DNA of 64,000 bases from Ignavibacteriales bacterium (GTDB taxonomy: Bacteria; Bacteroidota; Ignavibacteria; Ignavibacteriales; Ignavibacteriaceae): contig JADJIA010000001.1 in NCBI GenBank assembly GCA_016707285.1, positions 186,001-250,000 on the forward strand, given 5' to 3'. Below are positions 17,320-27,262 of the stretch, in pieces; within the stretch, counting starts at the first letter, position 1, and each line of letters opens with the position of its first letter. Under the pieces are notes generated by a model. The model did no database searches. It saw only the letters and a list, made by a program, of their open reading frames with translations, and was not told where the DNA came from. The position numbers and the translations under genes are program-made.

Positions 17320-19071
17320 ATGAGAACAACAATTATTTTTCTCGTTCTATTCGTATTTGCCACATCAGCGCAAAGATTTATTAAGATTACTGAAGGAGCC
17401 ATCGTAAATGACGGGGGTGATTCACGATCAGTTAACTGGGTGGATCATGACCGCGATGGAGACCTTGACCTCTTTGTTAGCAATGGGAAAAACGGTGGTC
17501 AAAACAATTTCTTTTATAAAAATAATGGAGACGGCACCTTCACTAAAATCGATTCACTCGCCATCAACCTGGATAACTCCCCCTCCGTGGGTGCATCGTT
17601 TGGCGATTTTGATAACGATGGTTTCCCCGATCTGTTTGTCTCTACTTGGTATAACAAAAAGAACTTTTTGTATAAAAACAATGGCGACGGTACATTTACA
17701 CAACTTTCATCTTCTTCAGTTATGGCGGATTTCACATATTCAGAGACCGGAACCTGGGGTGACTATAATAAAGATGGTTTTCTTGATCTTTTTGTTACCA
17801 ACAGCGCCGGAAACACACGAAACCTGTTATATACCAACATTGGCGACGGGTCATTTACCAAACAACCGCAAACGGGATTTTTAACGGATCAATATTTTTC
17901 AAGAAATGCCGATTTTATTGAGTATAACGGTGACTATCTTCCCGACCTTTTTGTTGTCAACGAATCAGGACAAAACGAAAATCTATATACAAACCTTGGT
18001 ACAGGATTGTTTAACAGAGTTATTCATCCAACTTTATTAAATAATGGAGGAAGTTCTATCAGCTCCAATTATGAAGATATTGACAACGATGGTGATATGG
18101 ATTTTTTTATTTCCAACGCTGAAGGTGGAAGAAACTGGATGTTTTTGAATGACGGACAAAACAACTTTACCAAAGTAAGTGAGCCTTTTAATACAGATGT
18201 CGCAAATTCATTTTCGAGTTCTTTTGGTGATATCGATAACGACGGTGATCTCGATCTGTTTGTCTCAAATGCATTTAATTCAACCGGCACCCCTATGACA
18301 AATTATCTCTACATCAATCAAGGGAATGGAAGCTTTGTTCGTGATACCATTTCACTTGCATCACAGACAGGTTGGACTTACGGAGCAGCTTTTGCTGATT
18401 ATAATAAAGACGGTTGGCTTGATCTTTTTACGGCAAATTGTTTTGGTGCGAATCAGAATAATTCACTTTACCGTAATTCTGGTGGATCAAACAACTGGCT
18501 GATGATCGATCTTGAGGGAAAACGAAGCAACCACGATGCGATTGGTTCTATAGTAAAAGTTAAAGTTACTGAAAACGGTACCTCCAGATGGATGACAAGA
18601 AGAGTTTCGGCACAATCAGGGCATTGCAGTCAAAATATGCAGTTACATTTTGGACTTGGAACCGCAACCTCTATCGATTCCATGGTTATCTATTGGGCTT
18701 CAGGAATTGTGCAAAATGTTTCAGGACTGCTCCCCGGGTCATTTAATAAAATTGTTGAAGATACCACACTTACAGATATTGAATCTGAAAATGAGGGATC
18801 CATAATTCACGAATTTAAGCTGATGCAGAACTACCCAAATCCATTTAATCCCGGTACCACAATCTCTTATTCGATTGTTAATCCGGGAAATGTAACGATT
18901 AAAGTTTATGATATCATTGGGACCCTTGTAAAAGAGCTTTACAACGGTTATCTACCCGCAGGCAACCATTCTGTTCAACTCGATGCCGGTAACCTGAGTT
19001 CTGGAATTTATCTGTACGAACTCGTATCAAACGGGAACAGGATTGTAAAAAAACTGTCGGTTATGAAATAA
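17320..19071 (+). CDS. FG-GAP/ASPIC repeat protein with T9SS sorting domain
   Basis: Secreted beta-propeller protein. Signal peptide at 1-17 (ATSAQ). About seven FG-GAP/VCBS repeats follow, each with a calcium-binding D-x-D-x-D-G-type loop (DHDRDGDLDLFVSN, DFDNDGFPDLFVS, DYNKDGFLDLFVTN, DIDNDGDMDFFIS, DIDNDGDLDLFVSN). Residues about 390-480 are an ASPIC/UnbV domain (NNWLMIDLEGKRSNHDAIG to MVIYWASG), and about 500-583 a type A T9SS sorting domain (MQNYPNPFNPGTTI to VKKLSVMK). The family (CRTAC1-like) is usually cell-surface or extracellular with adhesive or glycan-binding roles. A ribosome site AGGAG lies eight bases before the ATG. Confidence 0.93.
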   Translation: MRTTIIFLVLFVFATSAQRFIKITEGAIVNDGGDSRSVNWVDHDRDGDLDLFVSNGKNGGQNNFFYKNNGDGTFTKIDSLAINLDNSPSVGASFGDFDNDGFPDLFVSTWYNKKNFLYKNNGDGTFTQLSSSSVMADFTYSETGTWGDYNKDGFLDLFVTNSAGNTRNLLYTNIGDGSFTKQPQTGFLTDQYFSRNADFIEYNGDYLPDLFVVNESGQNENLYTNLGTGLFNRVIHPTLLNNGGSSISSNYEDIDNDGDMDFFISNAEGGRNWMFLNDGQNNFTKVSEPFNTDVANSFSSSFGDIDNDGDLDLFVSNAFNSTGTPMTNYLYINQGNGSFVRDTISLASQTGWTYGAAFADYNKDGWLDLFTANCFGANQNNSLYRNSGGSNNWLMIDLEGKRSNHDAIGSIVKVKVTENGTSRWMTRRVSAQSGHCSQNMQLHFGLGTATSIDSMVIYWASGIVQNVSGLLPGSFNKIVEDTTLTDIESENEGSIIHEFKLMQNYPNPFNPGTTISYSIVNPGNVTIKVYDIIGTLVKELYNGYLPAGNHSVQLDAGNLSSGIYLYELVSNGNRIVKKLSVMK

Positions 19072-19129
19072 TTGGGACAAAAAGTGCCGGGATTACACTG
19101 AAGTGGCAGATTTTTTGTAATTTCAACCC

Positions 19130-20203
19130 ATGAAAAAAGAGAAATTATTACTTCTGTCTTCGATATTACTTCTGTCACTTGGTGTAAACTCATGCACCTT
19201 TTTGGAAAAGTCGAATGTCGATTTTCAAGAACAGATTATAAAAAGCTTGCTGAGTGAACCGCGTTTCGTTGAGGCAGAACTCCTTGTTATCATAAAAAAT
19301 GTTGAGATTCTTAATGGAGATTCCTTAATTGCTAATAATAAAAGAATGGGAATTCCTGAGAATACTCCCCCAACATTTCGATTATGGAGTTCTCAACCAA
19401 AAGAATATATTAATCAGAGAGATGTGCAATACCTTGGAGTCTCTCCTGCTCCCACAGAATCATTTACAGAGGATGAAAACCAAAACCTGATTTATTATTG
19501 GGACTTGATGAAATCTTTAAAAACAGGTGACTCTCTTGTGATCTCTCGAAAAGTGCGTTATACATTGTATAATTTGAAAACGCCGGAAAATATCGATCAG
19601 ATTGATCCAAATGCCTTTTTTGAGGATGACCCGGCAAGATTTCTAATTTCGGAAGATTTTATCGAAATCACTGACAGTATAAAAGAGAAGGCGGCGGAAA
19701 TAACAGCCGGCGAAACCAATTCTGTAAAAAAAACGAAGTTGATTTATGACTGGGTTAACGGGAATATGAAATATACCTGGAACGTTCCTGAAAGAAGTGC
19801 ACGATCTGCGCTTAAAACTTGCAGTGGAGATTGTGGACAATACTCTTATCTTTTTATTGCACTTTGCAGAGCTTCAGGAATCCCCGCAAGATTGGTTTCT
19901 GGTTTTATGCTTGCACCTGATACTTCAAGTTATCACGTCTGGAGTGAAGTCCAATTCCCCGGTACGGGGTGGCTCCCTGTTGATTGCACAGATAAAAATG
20001 GATTTTTATCTTTGGATAACAGAAGACTGGTTACTTCGAGAGGGATGAACATCCCCCTCTTTAATGTACCTGATTGGGCAGATTACAAAAACAGTGAAGC
20101 AAAAGATGACCACACCGATTTTATGCAGATGGTAACCGTTGTAATGAGTGGCGTGAAAGCCAACATCCGGACTCAGAGAATAATTCTCAAATATTCAAAG
20201 TAA
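19130..20203 (+). CDS. Transglutaminase-like lipoprotein
   Basis: Exported lipoprotein with a transglutaminase-like papain-fold domain. The signal ends at C22 (LGVNSC). The catalytic triad is visible: C235 (SGDCGQYSYLF), H269 (SSYHVWSEV) and D285 (LPVDCTDKNG). The N-terminal part (about 25-190) is beta-rich and not assigned; it includes DSLVISRKVRYTLYNL, like the domain before transglutaminase cores in Bacteroidetes. Such proteins act as proteases or amide-crosslinking enzymes in the periplasm; the substrate is unknown. It is convergent with the next gene, two bases between stops, with no evident terminator. Confidence 0.88.
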   Translation: MKKEKLLLLSSILLLSLGVNSCTFLEKSNVDFQEQIIKSLLSEPRFVEAELLVIIKNVEILNGDSLIANNKRMGIPENTPPTFRLWSSQPKEYINQRDVQYLGVSPAPTESFTEDENQNLIYYWDLMKSLKTGDSLVISRKVRYTLYNLKTPENIDQIDPNAFFEDDPARFLISEDFIEITDSIKEKAAEITAGETNSVKKTKLIYDWVNGNMKYTWNVPERSARSALKTCSGDCGQYSYLFIALCRASGIPARLVSGFMLAPDTSSYHVWSEVQFPGTGWLPVDCTDKNGFLSLDNRRLVTSRGMNIPLFNVPDWADYKNSEAKDDHTDFMQMVTVVMSGVKANIRTQRIILKYSK

Positions 20204-20205
20204 AC

Positions 20206-20847
20206 CTATTCAGGTTTGTCTATCCACTCAAGAAGTTCTGCCAAATGCTGTCTCCCCCAATTTGGGTGGATCGAGGATGCAGGAGTAAACTTCTGAAATT
20301 TTTCCTGAGCTGTTAGTAATACCGGTTTTGCTTTGGCTTTGCCGCCACCCATCATTTCAGGTGTGAACAATAGAATCAATCCGCTTTGTAGATAAATTCG
20401 AGGGTTCTCAGGGTCAAGTTCAGTAGCAGTCGCCATATATTTTGTTGCCAGTGGTAACATTGTCATATATCTTTCCATTGGACTGATACTGATTCTGGCA
20501 TATACAATTACTGATTTAATGATATATATCTCAGAATTATTTGGGTTAAGTGAATCAGCTCTGTTTATATAAAACTCTGCTTTGTCGATTATTTTTTCTT
20601 TAAGAACATTATCTTTTTCTCTCATCGAATAGGCGGAATTCGCCACAGATGCATAATATTGAGCTATCCACTCTCCTGTTTCTACATCTGCTATCCTCTC
20701 AAAGTTATTTATTAAAAACTTTGACGTCTCGACATTGCGTGCTGTATCAAGAATAGCAATATTTTTTTCGAGGGCTTTTATCATCTTTTCGTTTTGAGAG
20801 AAAAGAGAGATCATTCCAAGTATAAGGATTAAGAGTAATTTTTTCAT
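20206..20847 (-). CDS. Periplasmic TPR-like protein of unknown function
   Basis: A 213-residue protein with a signal peptide (MKKLLLILILGMISLFSQ) and helical repeats resembling TPR units (FYINRADSLNPNNSEIYIIKS; YMATATELDPENPRIYLQSG). A TTG six bases upstream could also start it, but the ATG at 20847 gives the standard N-terminus. It follows a TonB-dependent receptor by 15 bases, so the two are likely co-transcribed and it may act with the receptor in the periplasm. A Gly-Lys-rich loop (MMGGGKAKAKPVL) lies near the C-terminus. No specific function can be given. Confidence 0.8.
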   Translation of the reverse strand: MKKLLLILILGMISLFSQNEKMIKALEKNIAILDTARNVETSKFLINNFERIADVETGEWIAQYYASVANSAYSMREKDNVLKEKIIDKAEFYINRADSLNPNNSEIYIIKSVIVYARISISPMERYMTMLPLATKYMATATELDPENPRIYLQSGLILLFTPEMMGGGKAKAKPVLLTAQEKFQKFTPASSIHPNWGRQHLAELLEWIDKPE

Positions 20848-20862
20848 GGCCAAACTTTATAA

Positions 20863-22989
20863 TTATTTGTAATCAAATGAGATAAACACTCCGAAAAAAT
20901 AAGTCCTGAGTGCCGGAGCAATAACTTCCTGACTTCTGGTTCCATCAGCAGAAAACCTGTAACCGTAAATATTCTCGTAACCGGGCAGGTTAGTAATGGA
21001 AACATACACAATTGCAAAATTATCAAAAATTGTGGTTAACCAGCTACCGTTAAAGCTAAGGCTGTGTTGTACCGGAGTTCTGTCACCATTAAAAATTGGA
21101 TTATTTGGGTTATAATAGGGTCTTCCTGATGAAAAGGTATAAGTGAACCCGATAAAACTGTTTAACGCCCTGAAAGCTTGTTTGTAAACCAATGTGAGAG
21201 TATGTTCTGACGCGAATGTTGGAGTTGCAAGTGTTGGAAAATCCCGGTAATCCCTTTCAGTATCAAGCCAGGAATAGGATATCCAATAGTCAATATTTTC
21301 GAAAGTGTTCCCTCTGTCACGCCAAAAAACATCAATTCCTTTTGCATATCCCGAACCATTGTTTTGATAGTCCGGAACTCCAAAAACGGGACTTGTGATA
21401 TTCCTTTTCATCAATGATTGATAATCTTTGTAATATCCTTCAATTCTGAAAGTGGTTTTTTCACCGATATACTGATAGTTCAAGATGTAATGATCCGCTC
21501 TTTCATAATCAAGGTTGCTTCCTTGATAAAGAAATTGTCTGTCCGGTGTTTGATAAAATTGCCCGTAGGCAAAGTTTATCTGATCGTTTTCTCTAACTCT
21601 TACAGCTAATGAAACTCTTGGAGCAATATTCCCTTTTTTAAGATAATCTGAATATTCATACCTTGTTCCAACCCTAAAAGCGGCAAAATCAGAAAGGAAA
21701 AAATCAGTTTCAGCAAATCCGGCGTAATATTTATCTTCAAGATTCGCTTTTAAGGAAGAAAATGAATCATCCGCTTTTAAAAACCAGGTCTCGGCTCCCA
21801 CGGTAAGAAATGCAATATCTGCGATATTTTTGGTACCCTTAACCTTAAATTGATGAAGTTGATCATCCCGATTTGCCGGAAATGTATTTAACTGAAGATC
21901 ATCATTATTGTTACTGTAAGAATAACCGGCAAAAAGAGCAACATCACTTAAAACTATATCAGTATAGCTTGTGTTTATGTAAAAATTTGTATTGTTGAGT
22001 TGGAATCTGGGTTTAAATGTTGGATCATCAAGACTCTGTTGGTAAAGTGACAACTGACTGTTTGAGAAAGTACCATAAAACTTGTACATCCCCGATTCTC
22101 CTGTTTTTTGGCGAAACAGAAAAGTCCCGGCTTTGCCGACAGGTGCTTCATCCCACTCAACCCTTTGTGGAATTAAATTGTTATAAGGTGCCAAATTAAA
22201 ATAGTCGGCAGAAACACTGAGTGCAGTATTCTCCCATCGTTGAGTATGAACTGCATTAAATCCCGCTGCCAAAAGACCAAAAGAGCTCCTCGTATCGGGC
22301 GGAAGGTCAATACTCTTAAGGATTAATGTGGATGACAATGCCTGACCATACTGGGCTGAGTATCCTCCCGTGCTAAAGATTGTACCCTTAAACAATATTG
22401 CTGAAAACCTGCCTCGCTGAGGAACATCCGGAACATTGGAAAAGTAAGGATTTTGAACAATCATTTCATCAATGATTGTTTTTGTTTCTGCTGATGAACC
22501 TCCTCTAACAAAAAGACCTTCTGTCTCCCCAACTTGAGATGTACCGGGAAGTGTGTTCAAAGCACTTGAAAGATCACCTGTAGCTCCCGCAGTGGTGAGA
22601 ATATCAAGTGGTTTAAGAACTACAGATTTTCTTTCATCTGAAGCTTCAAAAGAACCGGCAGAGATTGTAACCTGTTTTAAAATTTTTGAATCGGGATCAA
22701 GAACCAGTTCAAGCACAAGAGGTTTCCCGTCAAGTGTAACCTTCATTTCTTTTGATTTATAACCGATATAACTTGAAACTAATACCTGTTCGCCTGTTTC
22801 GGTTGTTAAAAACTCAAAATTCCCCGACACATCACTCGATGCCCCGTCATAACTCCCTTTTATAAAGATATTGGCACCGGTCAAGACTTCTCCTTTTGAG
22901 GATTTGATTTTTCCTGAAATCTTTGTCTGTGCGAATAAAGAGCTGCCGGAGATTAATATTAGTGTAAAAAACAGAAATATTTTTGTCAT
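20863..22989 (-). CDS. TonB-dependent receptor with carboxypeptidase-like N-terminal domain
   Basis: Outer-membrane receptor of 708 residues: signal peptide (ending SSLFAQ), carboxypeptidase-regulatory-like domain (about 22-105: SGKIKSSKGEVLTGANIFIKG, DVSGNFEF), TonB-box-like QVTISAG, plug (about 120-225: ALNTLPGTSQVGETEGLFVRGG, IIDEMIVQNPYF) and a 22-strand-type barrel ending in FISFDYK. It is shorter than the average receptor but shows no break. The downstream TPR-like gene is probably in the same transcript. Ligand unknown; no riboswitch or box was seen upstream (22990-23151 is AT-rich and otherwise featureless). Confidence 0.92.
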   Translation of the reverse strand: MTKIFLFFTLILISGSSLFAQTKISGKIKSSKGEVLTGANIFIKGSYDGASSDVSGNFEFLTTETGEQVLVSSYIGYKSKEMKVTLDGKPLVLELVLDPDSKILKQVTISAGSFEASDERKSVVLKPLDILTTAGATGDLSSALNTLPGTSQVGETEGLFVRGGSSAETKTIIDEMIVQNPYFSNVPDVPQRGRFSAILFKGTIFSTGGYSAQYGQALSSTLILKSIDLPPDTRSSFGLLAAGFNAVHTQRWENTALSVSADYFNLAPYNNLIPQRVEWDEAPVGKAGTFLFRQKTGESGMYKFYGTFSNSQLSLYQQSLDDPTFKPRFQLNNTNFYINTSYTDIVLSDVALFAGYSYSNNNDDLQLNTFPANRDDQLHQFKVKGTKNIADIAFLTVGAETWFLKADDSFSSLKANLEDKYYAGFAETDFFLSDFAAFRVGTRYEYSDYLKKGNIAPRVSLAVRVRENDQINFAYGQFYQTPDRQFLYQGSNLDYERADHYILNYQYIGEKTTFRIEGYYKDYQSLMKRNITSPVFGVPDYQNNGSGYAKGIDVFWRDRGNTFENIDYWISYSWLDTERDYRDFPTLATPTFASEHTLTLVYKQAFRALNSFIGFTYTFSSGRPYYNPNNPIFNGDRTPVQHSLSFNGSWLTTIFDNFAIVYVSITNLPGYENIYGYRFSADGTRSQEVIAPALRTYFFGVFISFDYK

Positions 22990-23151
22990 ACTGTTCCAAT
23001 TTTAGTTTATTAGATAACCAACCAAAATTACTTTAAAGTTTCAAAAATTGATCAGAAAATGTGATGGGTGGGCATTAAAAAAGGTGTAATGAAGAGTGGA
23101 TGATGAAAAATTAATTCCGGTTCATTCGCTCTTCATAACACAGGAGGAAAA

Positions 23152-23427
23152 TTAGAATATTTTGACAAAGTTTATTGAAATATTTGCCGGTGCGGTTTGT
23201 GATATATTGTAATCGAAATAAAAATTCCAGGTGGTTTCGATGCTTTTGTTATATCTCGAGACAAGTCTCACTGCGTTTATTGCACTCGCAATTCTGTTAA
23301 GGATCATTCCACCGACAACAAAACGAATGTTATTGTTCCAACTCTCTGAAGATACCCAAAGCTCTCTATACGACTTCCTGTCGTCATTGCTTGCCCAGTT
23401 CCAGTTGTGCGTGGAAGTATTGTACAT
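23152..23427 (-). pseudogene. Out-of-frame C-terminal part of the DUF5683-like protein
   Basis: This frame encodes MYNTSTHNWNWASNDD, then YRELWVSSESWNNNIRFVVG and NRIASAINAVRLVSRYNK, which is the expected second half of the preceding protein, including its last membrane segment. It has no ribosome site of its own. With one A restored at 23427-23431 the two parts join into one protein of about 243 residues (23152-23882). Confidence 0.75.
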
Positions 23428-23882
23428 TTTTCAAATCTGCCCTGTTTCGCCATGTCATTGTTGAAATCACTTATATTTAAGTAATTACCAATATCAGCAG
23501 AATAATCACCACTTTTGGCTTCCATATTCGTAACACCACCATACGACTCGGCATATTTAAAATAATTATCTTTTTGTCTTTCGGAATAATATTTCATCCC
23601 TCCCATGGTAATCCATAATCCTGCTTCAGCAATTGTAAAGTATTTACCACTTTCAAATCCCTCGGCGTAAAGTTCACCCATACCGGGCAAAAGGACTGAA
23701 TAGAGAATCGCAAGTCCAACTTTTTTCTTTTCCGGTGCAAATTGGATCGACTTGATTGTCTCATCCTTGCTTTCATAACCATCGTTCAAATTAACAGTTG
23801 ATTTTAATTGAGCAATTGAACCGGGGTGTTGAGCGAACATAACGGTTGCGAATAGAATAAAAATAACACCAAATTTTCTCAT
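23304..23882 (-). CDS. DUF5683-like membrane protein, N-terminal part (frameshifted)
   Basis: A signal peptide (MRKFGVIFILFATVMFAQ) is followed by a hydrophobic segment GLAILYSVLLPGMGELYAEG, the hallmark of DUF5683-type membrane proteins, and a Tyr-rich region. The reading frame leaves the family pattern after GRFEK (near 23430): the next residues, CTILPRTTGTGQ, are the wrong frame. The proper continuation, MYNTSTHNWNW, starts one base later in the frame of 23152-23427. The tract GAAAAATG (five A, complement of 23427-23431) would need six A to stay in frame. Function of the family is unknown. It lies nine bases downstream of mtaB on the same strand. Confidence 0.75.
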   Translation of the reverse strand: MRKFGVIFILFATVMFAQHPGSIAQLKSTVNLNDGYESKDETIKSIQFAPEKKKVGLAILYSVLLPGMGELYAEGFESGKYFTIAEAGLWITMGGMKYYSERQKDNYFKYAESYGGVTNMEAKSGDYSADIGNYLNISDFNNDMAKQGRFEKCTILPRTTGTGQAMTTGSRIESFGYLQRVGTITFVLLSVE

Positions 23883-23891
23883 CGAAAAACC

Positions 23892-25208
23892 TTATACAGT
23901 GATCGGTTGGTTTTCTAATATCTCACCATAACAGTTTTCACCATCATGTGAGAGGATCCTGAATTTTGTAAATTTATTTGTGTATTCGGGAATAAAATCG
24001 TGACTGACTCTGATATATTCAGTCGAAAAACCTTTCATATCACCCGAATGATTACTATTCTCAAACAAAACATCAACAATTTTCCCCTGTTTTGTCGAAT
24101 AAAAATCTTCCTTTTTCTTTTGACTCATTATTCTGAGTACATTTGTTCTTCTTTTTCTTTCAGCAACATCTACTGAACCCGGCATATTAATTGCCTTGGT
24201 TCTTGGTCGTTCGGAATAAGTAAAAACATGGAAATAAGAAACCGGCAGATTCATCAAAAAATTGTGAGTTTCAGTAAACTCTTTTTCAGTCTCTCCGGGA
24301 AAGCCGGTGATAACATCAACTCCAATCCCCAACCCGGGGATAACTTTATTTGCTTTATATATCAATCGGTCATAGTCGGCAGTATTATATCTGCGTTGCA
24401 TCTGTCTTAATATCGACTGACTTCCACTCTGAAGTGGTATATGAAAATGTTTTGACATTTTGTCTGAACCTGCTGTAAGTTCAAGAATCTGATCTGTCAA
24501 TAAATTCGGCTCTATTGAGGAAATTCTAAGCCGGTATTCCCCGGGAACTTCAATAAGTTTTAATAACAGCCGGTAAAATGGTGTATTCACATTTTTACCA
24601 TAATCACCAACATTTACACCTGTTAGAATTATTTCTTTGTAACCCTGATCAATAAGTTCGGAAAATTTTTCAACCGCTTTGCCGGGATCCATGCTCCTGC
24701 TTCCCCCTCTTGCGAGAGGAATTGTGCAAAATGTACATTTGTAATCACAACCATCCTGAATCTTAAAATAAGCCCTCGTTCTGCTGTCAGCGTCACTTGA
24801 TGATGCAAAACCAAACTCATTTGTAAGTTCTTCTGTCGGAGACACAAAAATACAGGCGAGATTTTTCTTCTCAAAATTCTCTATGAATGAAAATACATCA
24901 AATTTCTCCTTGCTGCCAAGAACTATATCAACACCCTCAATTCCTGCAATTTCATCAGGACGCAGTTGTGCGTAACACCCTGTAACCATAACATAAGCTT
25001 CAGGATTTGTTCTTAAGGCTCTGCGAACCACCTGACGGCAGTCTCTTTCGGCGTTTTCAGTTACGGTACAGGTGTTTATAACATAAACATCTGCTTCGTT
25101 ATTAAAATCGACGACTTCAAAGCCGTTTTGAAGGAATTGCTTCCCTATCGACGATGTTTCGGAAAAATTAAGCTTGCAGCCTAATGTATGTAAAGCGACT
25201 TTTTTCAT
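23892..25208 (-). CDS. mtaB: tRNA t6A37 methylthiotransferase MtaB
   Basis: Radical-SAM enzyme that converts t6A at position 37 of ANN-decoding tRNAs to ms2t6A. The N-terminal UPF0004 domain carries the auxiliary 4Fe-4S cysteines C11 (HTLGCKLN), one in VINTCTVT and one in MVTGCYAQ. The radical SAM triad is DGCDYKCTFCTIPLARG, followed by SSIEP and HIPLQSGS motifs, and a C-terminal TRAM-like domain. At 438 residues it is full length for MtaB (HTLGCKLN and FCTIP favour MtaB over MiaB or RimO). It lies upstream of the DUF5683-like gene in the same orientation. Confidence 0.95.
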   Translation of the reverse strand: MKKVALHTLGCKLNFSETSSIGKQFLQNGFEVVDFNNEADVYVINTCTVTENAERDCRQVVRRALRTNPEAYVMVTGCYAQLRPDEIAGIEGVDIVLGSKEKFDVFSFIENFEKKNLACIFVSPTEELTNEFGFASSSDADSRTRAYFKIQDGCDYKCTFCTIPLARGGSRSMDPGKAVEKFSELIDQGYKEIILTGVNVGDYGKNVNTPFYRLLLKLIEVPGEYRLRISSIEPNLLTDQILELTAGSDKMSKHFHIPLQSGSQSILRQMQRRYNTADYDRLIYKANKVIPGLGIGVDVITGFPGETEKEFTETHNFLMNLPVSYFHVFTYSERPRTKAINMPGSVDVAERKRRTNVLRIMSQKKKEDFYSTKQGKIVDVLFENSNHSGDMKGFSTEYIRVSHDFIPEYTNKFTKFRILSHDGENCYGEILENQPITV

Positions 25209-25278
25209 TAACAGTTAAATAATTGAATTTTAAATTTAACTCACTGTCTTCAACTAAAAAAGGCAGTTAAGGAGTCAG

Positions 25279-25318
25279 ATAATACAAAAAAGAGGCTGCA
25301 TTAAAAAATGCAGCCTCC
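25279..25318 (-). terminator. Rho-independent terminator after rpsA
   Basis: An 11-base-pair stem (GAGGCTGCATT at 25292-25302 with its complement at 25307-25317), four-base loop, then a T run on the minus strand (complement of 25286-25291). It lies about 25 bases after the rpsA stop. Confidence 0.9.
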
Positions 25319-25342
25319 AAAAATATGATCAAATACTGATCA

Positions 25343-27157
25343 TTAATTCCCGTCTTTTTTTGGTTTTCCTGCGGCAGGAGAAACTTCAAATGTAGGGAAA
25401 TCAACGCTTTCAACTTTGGAAGTTTCAGCATTAAGGAAATCGGTTACGCTCACTTTTTCAAGTTTATGATTGGTGATGTATTCCTGAATCTCTTCTTCTG
25501 CTTTATCTTTGAAATAAGCGATAGAGCTCAGAACGATTTTTTTATTCTCTTTGTCGAAATCAATAACTTTAAGGCTAAGTTCCTGGTCATTAAGGAAGTG
25601 ATTTCCAAGATTTTTAACCTTACCTGGTGAAAGCTGTGAGGTTGGAACAAAAGCATCAACGCCCTCTTCCAACTCAACAATAACACCTTTTTCGATCAAT
25701 CTTGAAACTTTACCTTTGGTTTCGGTTCCGTTACCATAAAGTGTTTCGAATCTGTCCCATGGATTATCTTGTATCTGTTTGTGTCCAAGAGAGATTTTTC
25801 TCTGTTCGGTGTCAACGGTAAGAACTACAACATCAATTTTCTCACCTTTTTTGACAACTTCCCCTGGATGACGGATTTTTTTGGTCCATGAAAGATCACT
25901 GATATGAATAAGACCATCAATACCGGGTTCAAGTTCAACAAACACACCAAATGTTGTGAGGTTTCTCACGATACCTGAATGTTTGCTTGCCACAGGATAT
26001 TTAGCCATTAATTCATGCCATGGATCGGGTTCAAGCTGTTTCATGCCCAGAGATATTTTCTTCTCTTCAGGATCGAGGCTGAGGATTACAGCTTCAATTA
26101 CCTGTCCCATCGAAACCATCTGTGAAGGATGTTTGATGTGCTGGGTCCAGCTCATTTCGGAATTGTGAATCAAACCTTCGATGCCTTTTTCGATTTCGAT
26201 AAATGCACCATATTCGGTAAGAGATACAACACGACCCGAGACTTTTTTGCCAATTTCATATTTGATAGCAATATTTTCCCATGGGTGTGGTAAAAGTTTT
26301 TTGAGACTGAGGGAGATTCTTCTCTTCTCTTCATCAAAATCAGTTACTACCACTTTGATCTTCTCATCAAGTTTAACCACTTCATTTGGATGGTTAATTC
26401 TACCCCAACTAAGGTCGGTGATATGAATAAGACCATCAACTCCGCCGAGATCAACGAATACACCAAAATCAGTGATTGCTTTAACAGTACCTTCGAGGAT
26501 TTGTCCCTTGTCAAGGCTGTGTAAAATTGCATGTCTCTGATCTGCAAGCTCTTCTTCAACAAGAACTTTGTGAGATACTACAACATTCTCAGTCGGGATG
26601 TTAACTTTAACAACTTTAAAGTCCATCTCTCTTCCAACAAATGCGTCAAAATCTCTGATTGGGCGAACATCGATTTGTGATCCGGGAAGGAATGCATCCA
26701 TACCCATAAGATCAACAACCATTCCACCTTTAATTCTACGGGTAATTTTACCCTGTATAACATCACCGCTGTCATGAGCTGCGAGTACTCTTTCCCAAAC
26801 TCTGAGAAAGTCGGCTCTCTTTTTGCTGAGTACCAGGTTTCCTTCCTGATCTTCAACGCTTTCGAGAACTACTTCAACTTCAGTTCCAACCTTAAGATCT
26901 GTCATTCCCTCAAATTCACTTATGGGAATCTGACCTTCAGATTTGAAACCGACATCAACGATAACATAATCCGGCTGAATGCGGACTACTCTACCCTTGA
27001 CCATCTCTTTCTCTTTGACATTCCGAAAGGATTCGCCAAAAAGGGATGCGAGTTCTGAAAATTCTTCTTGTGTGTATTCTTCGTCAAGGAAAAACTTCTT
27101 TGACTTGTTAAATAAGACTTCAAAATCGTGTGCTGAAGTCTTGATTTCTTCGGACAT
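25343..27157 (-). CDS. rpsA: 30S ribosomal protein S1
   Basis: Ribosomal protein that binds mRNA and helps load it on the 30S subunit. Six S1 (OB-fold) domains are visible in tandem, including GRVVRIQPDYVIVDVGFKSE, GTVKAITDFGVFVDLGGVDG, GRVVSLTEYGAFIEIEKGIEG, GIVRNLTTFGVFVELEPGIDG and GKVSRLIEKGVIVELEEGVD. The start at 27157 (MSEEIK) is chosen because GGAGG lies six bases upstream; the frame continues upstream to 27193 but without such a site. The protein is 604 residues. It is last in the cmk-ispH-rpsA cluster; the 105-base leader (27158-27262) could hold its own promoter or autoregulatory structure, though none is clear. Confidence 0.97.
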   Translation of the reverse strand: MSEEIKTSAHDFEVLFNKSKKFFLDEEYTQEEFSELASLFGESFRNVKEKEMVKGRVVRIQPDYVIVDVGFKSEGQIPISEFEGMTDLKVGTEVEVVLESVEDQEGNLVLSKKRADFLRVWERVLAAHDSGDVIQGKITRRIKGGMVVDLMGMDAFLPGSQIDVRPIRDFDAFVGREMDFKVVKVNIPTENVVVSHKVLVEEELADQRHAILHSLDKGQILEGTVKAITDFGVFVDLGGVDGLIHITDLSWGRINHPNEVVKLDEKIKVVVTDFDEEKRRISLSLKKLLPHPWENIAIKYEIGKKVSGRVVSLTEYGAFIEIEKGIEGLIHNSEMSWTQHIKHPSQMVSMGQVIEAVILSLDPEEKKISLGMKQLEPDPWHELMAKYPVASKHSGIVRNLTTFGVFVELEPGIDGLIHISDLSWTKKIRHPGEVVKKGEKIDVVVLTVDTEQRKISLGHKQIQDNPWDRFETLYGNGTETKGKVSRLIEKGVIVELEEGVDAFVPTSQLSPGKVKNLGNHFLNDQELSLKVIDFDKENKKIVLSSIAYFKDKAEEEIQEYITNHKLEKVSVTDFLNAETSKVESVDFPTFEVSPAAGKPKKDGN

Positions 27158-27262
27158 TAATCCTCCAATATACTGTTGGTGCCGTTCACTCAAAACTGCC
27201 CATTGGGCGAAAGCGGCAAGGTATTTGTTAGTGTAACATGGTTATCTAACGGCAGTTATTTT

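Noticed and set aside
27158..27193. Upstream extension of rpsA
   Set aside because: GGAGG directly before the ATG at 27157 fixes the start; the extension has no such signal.
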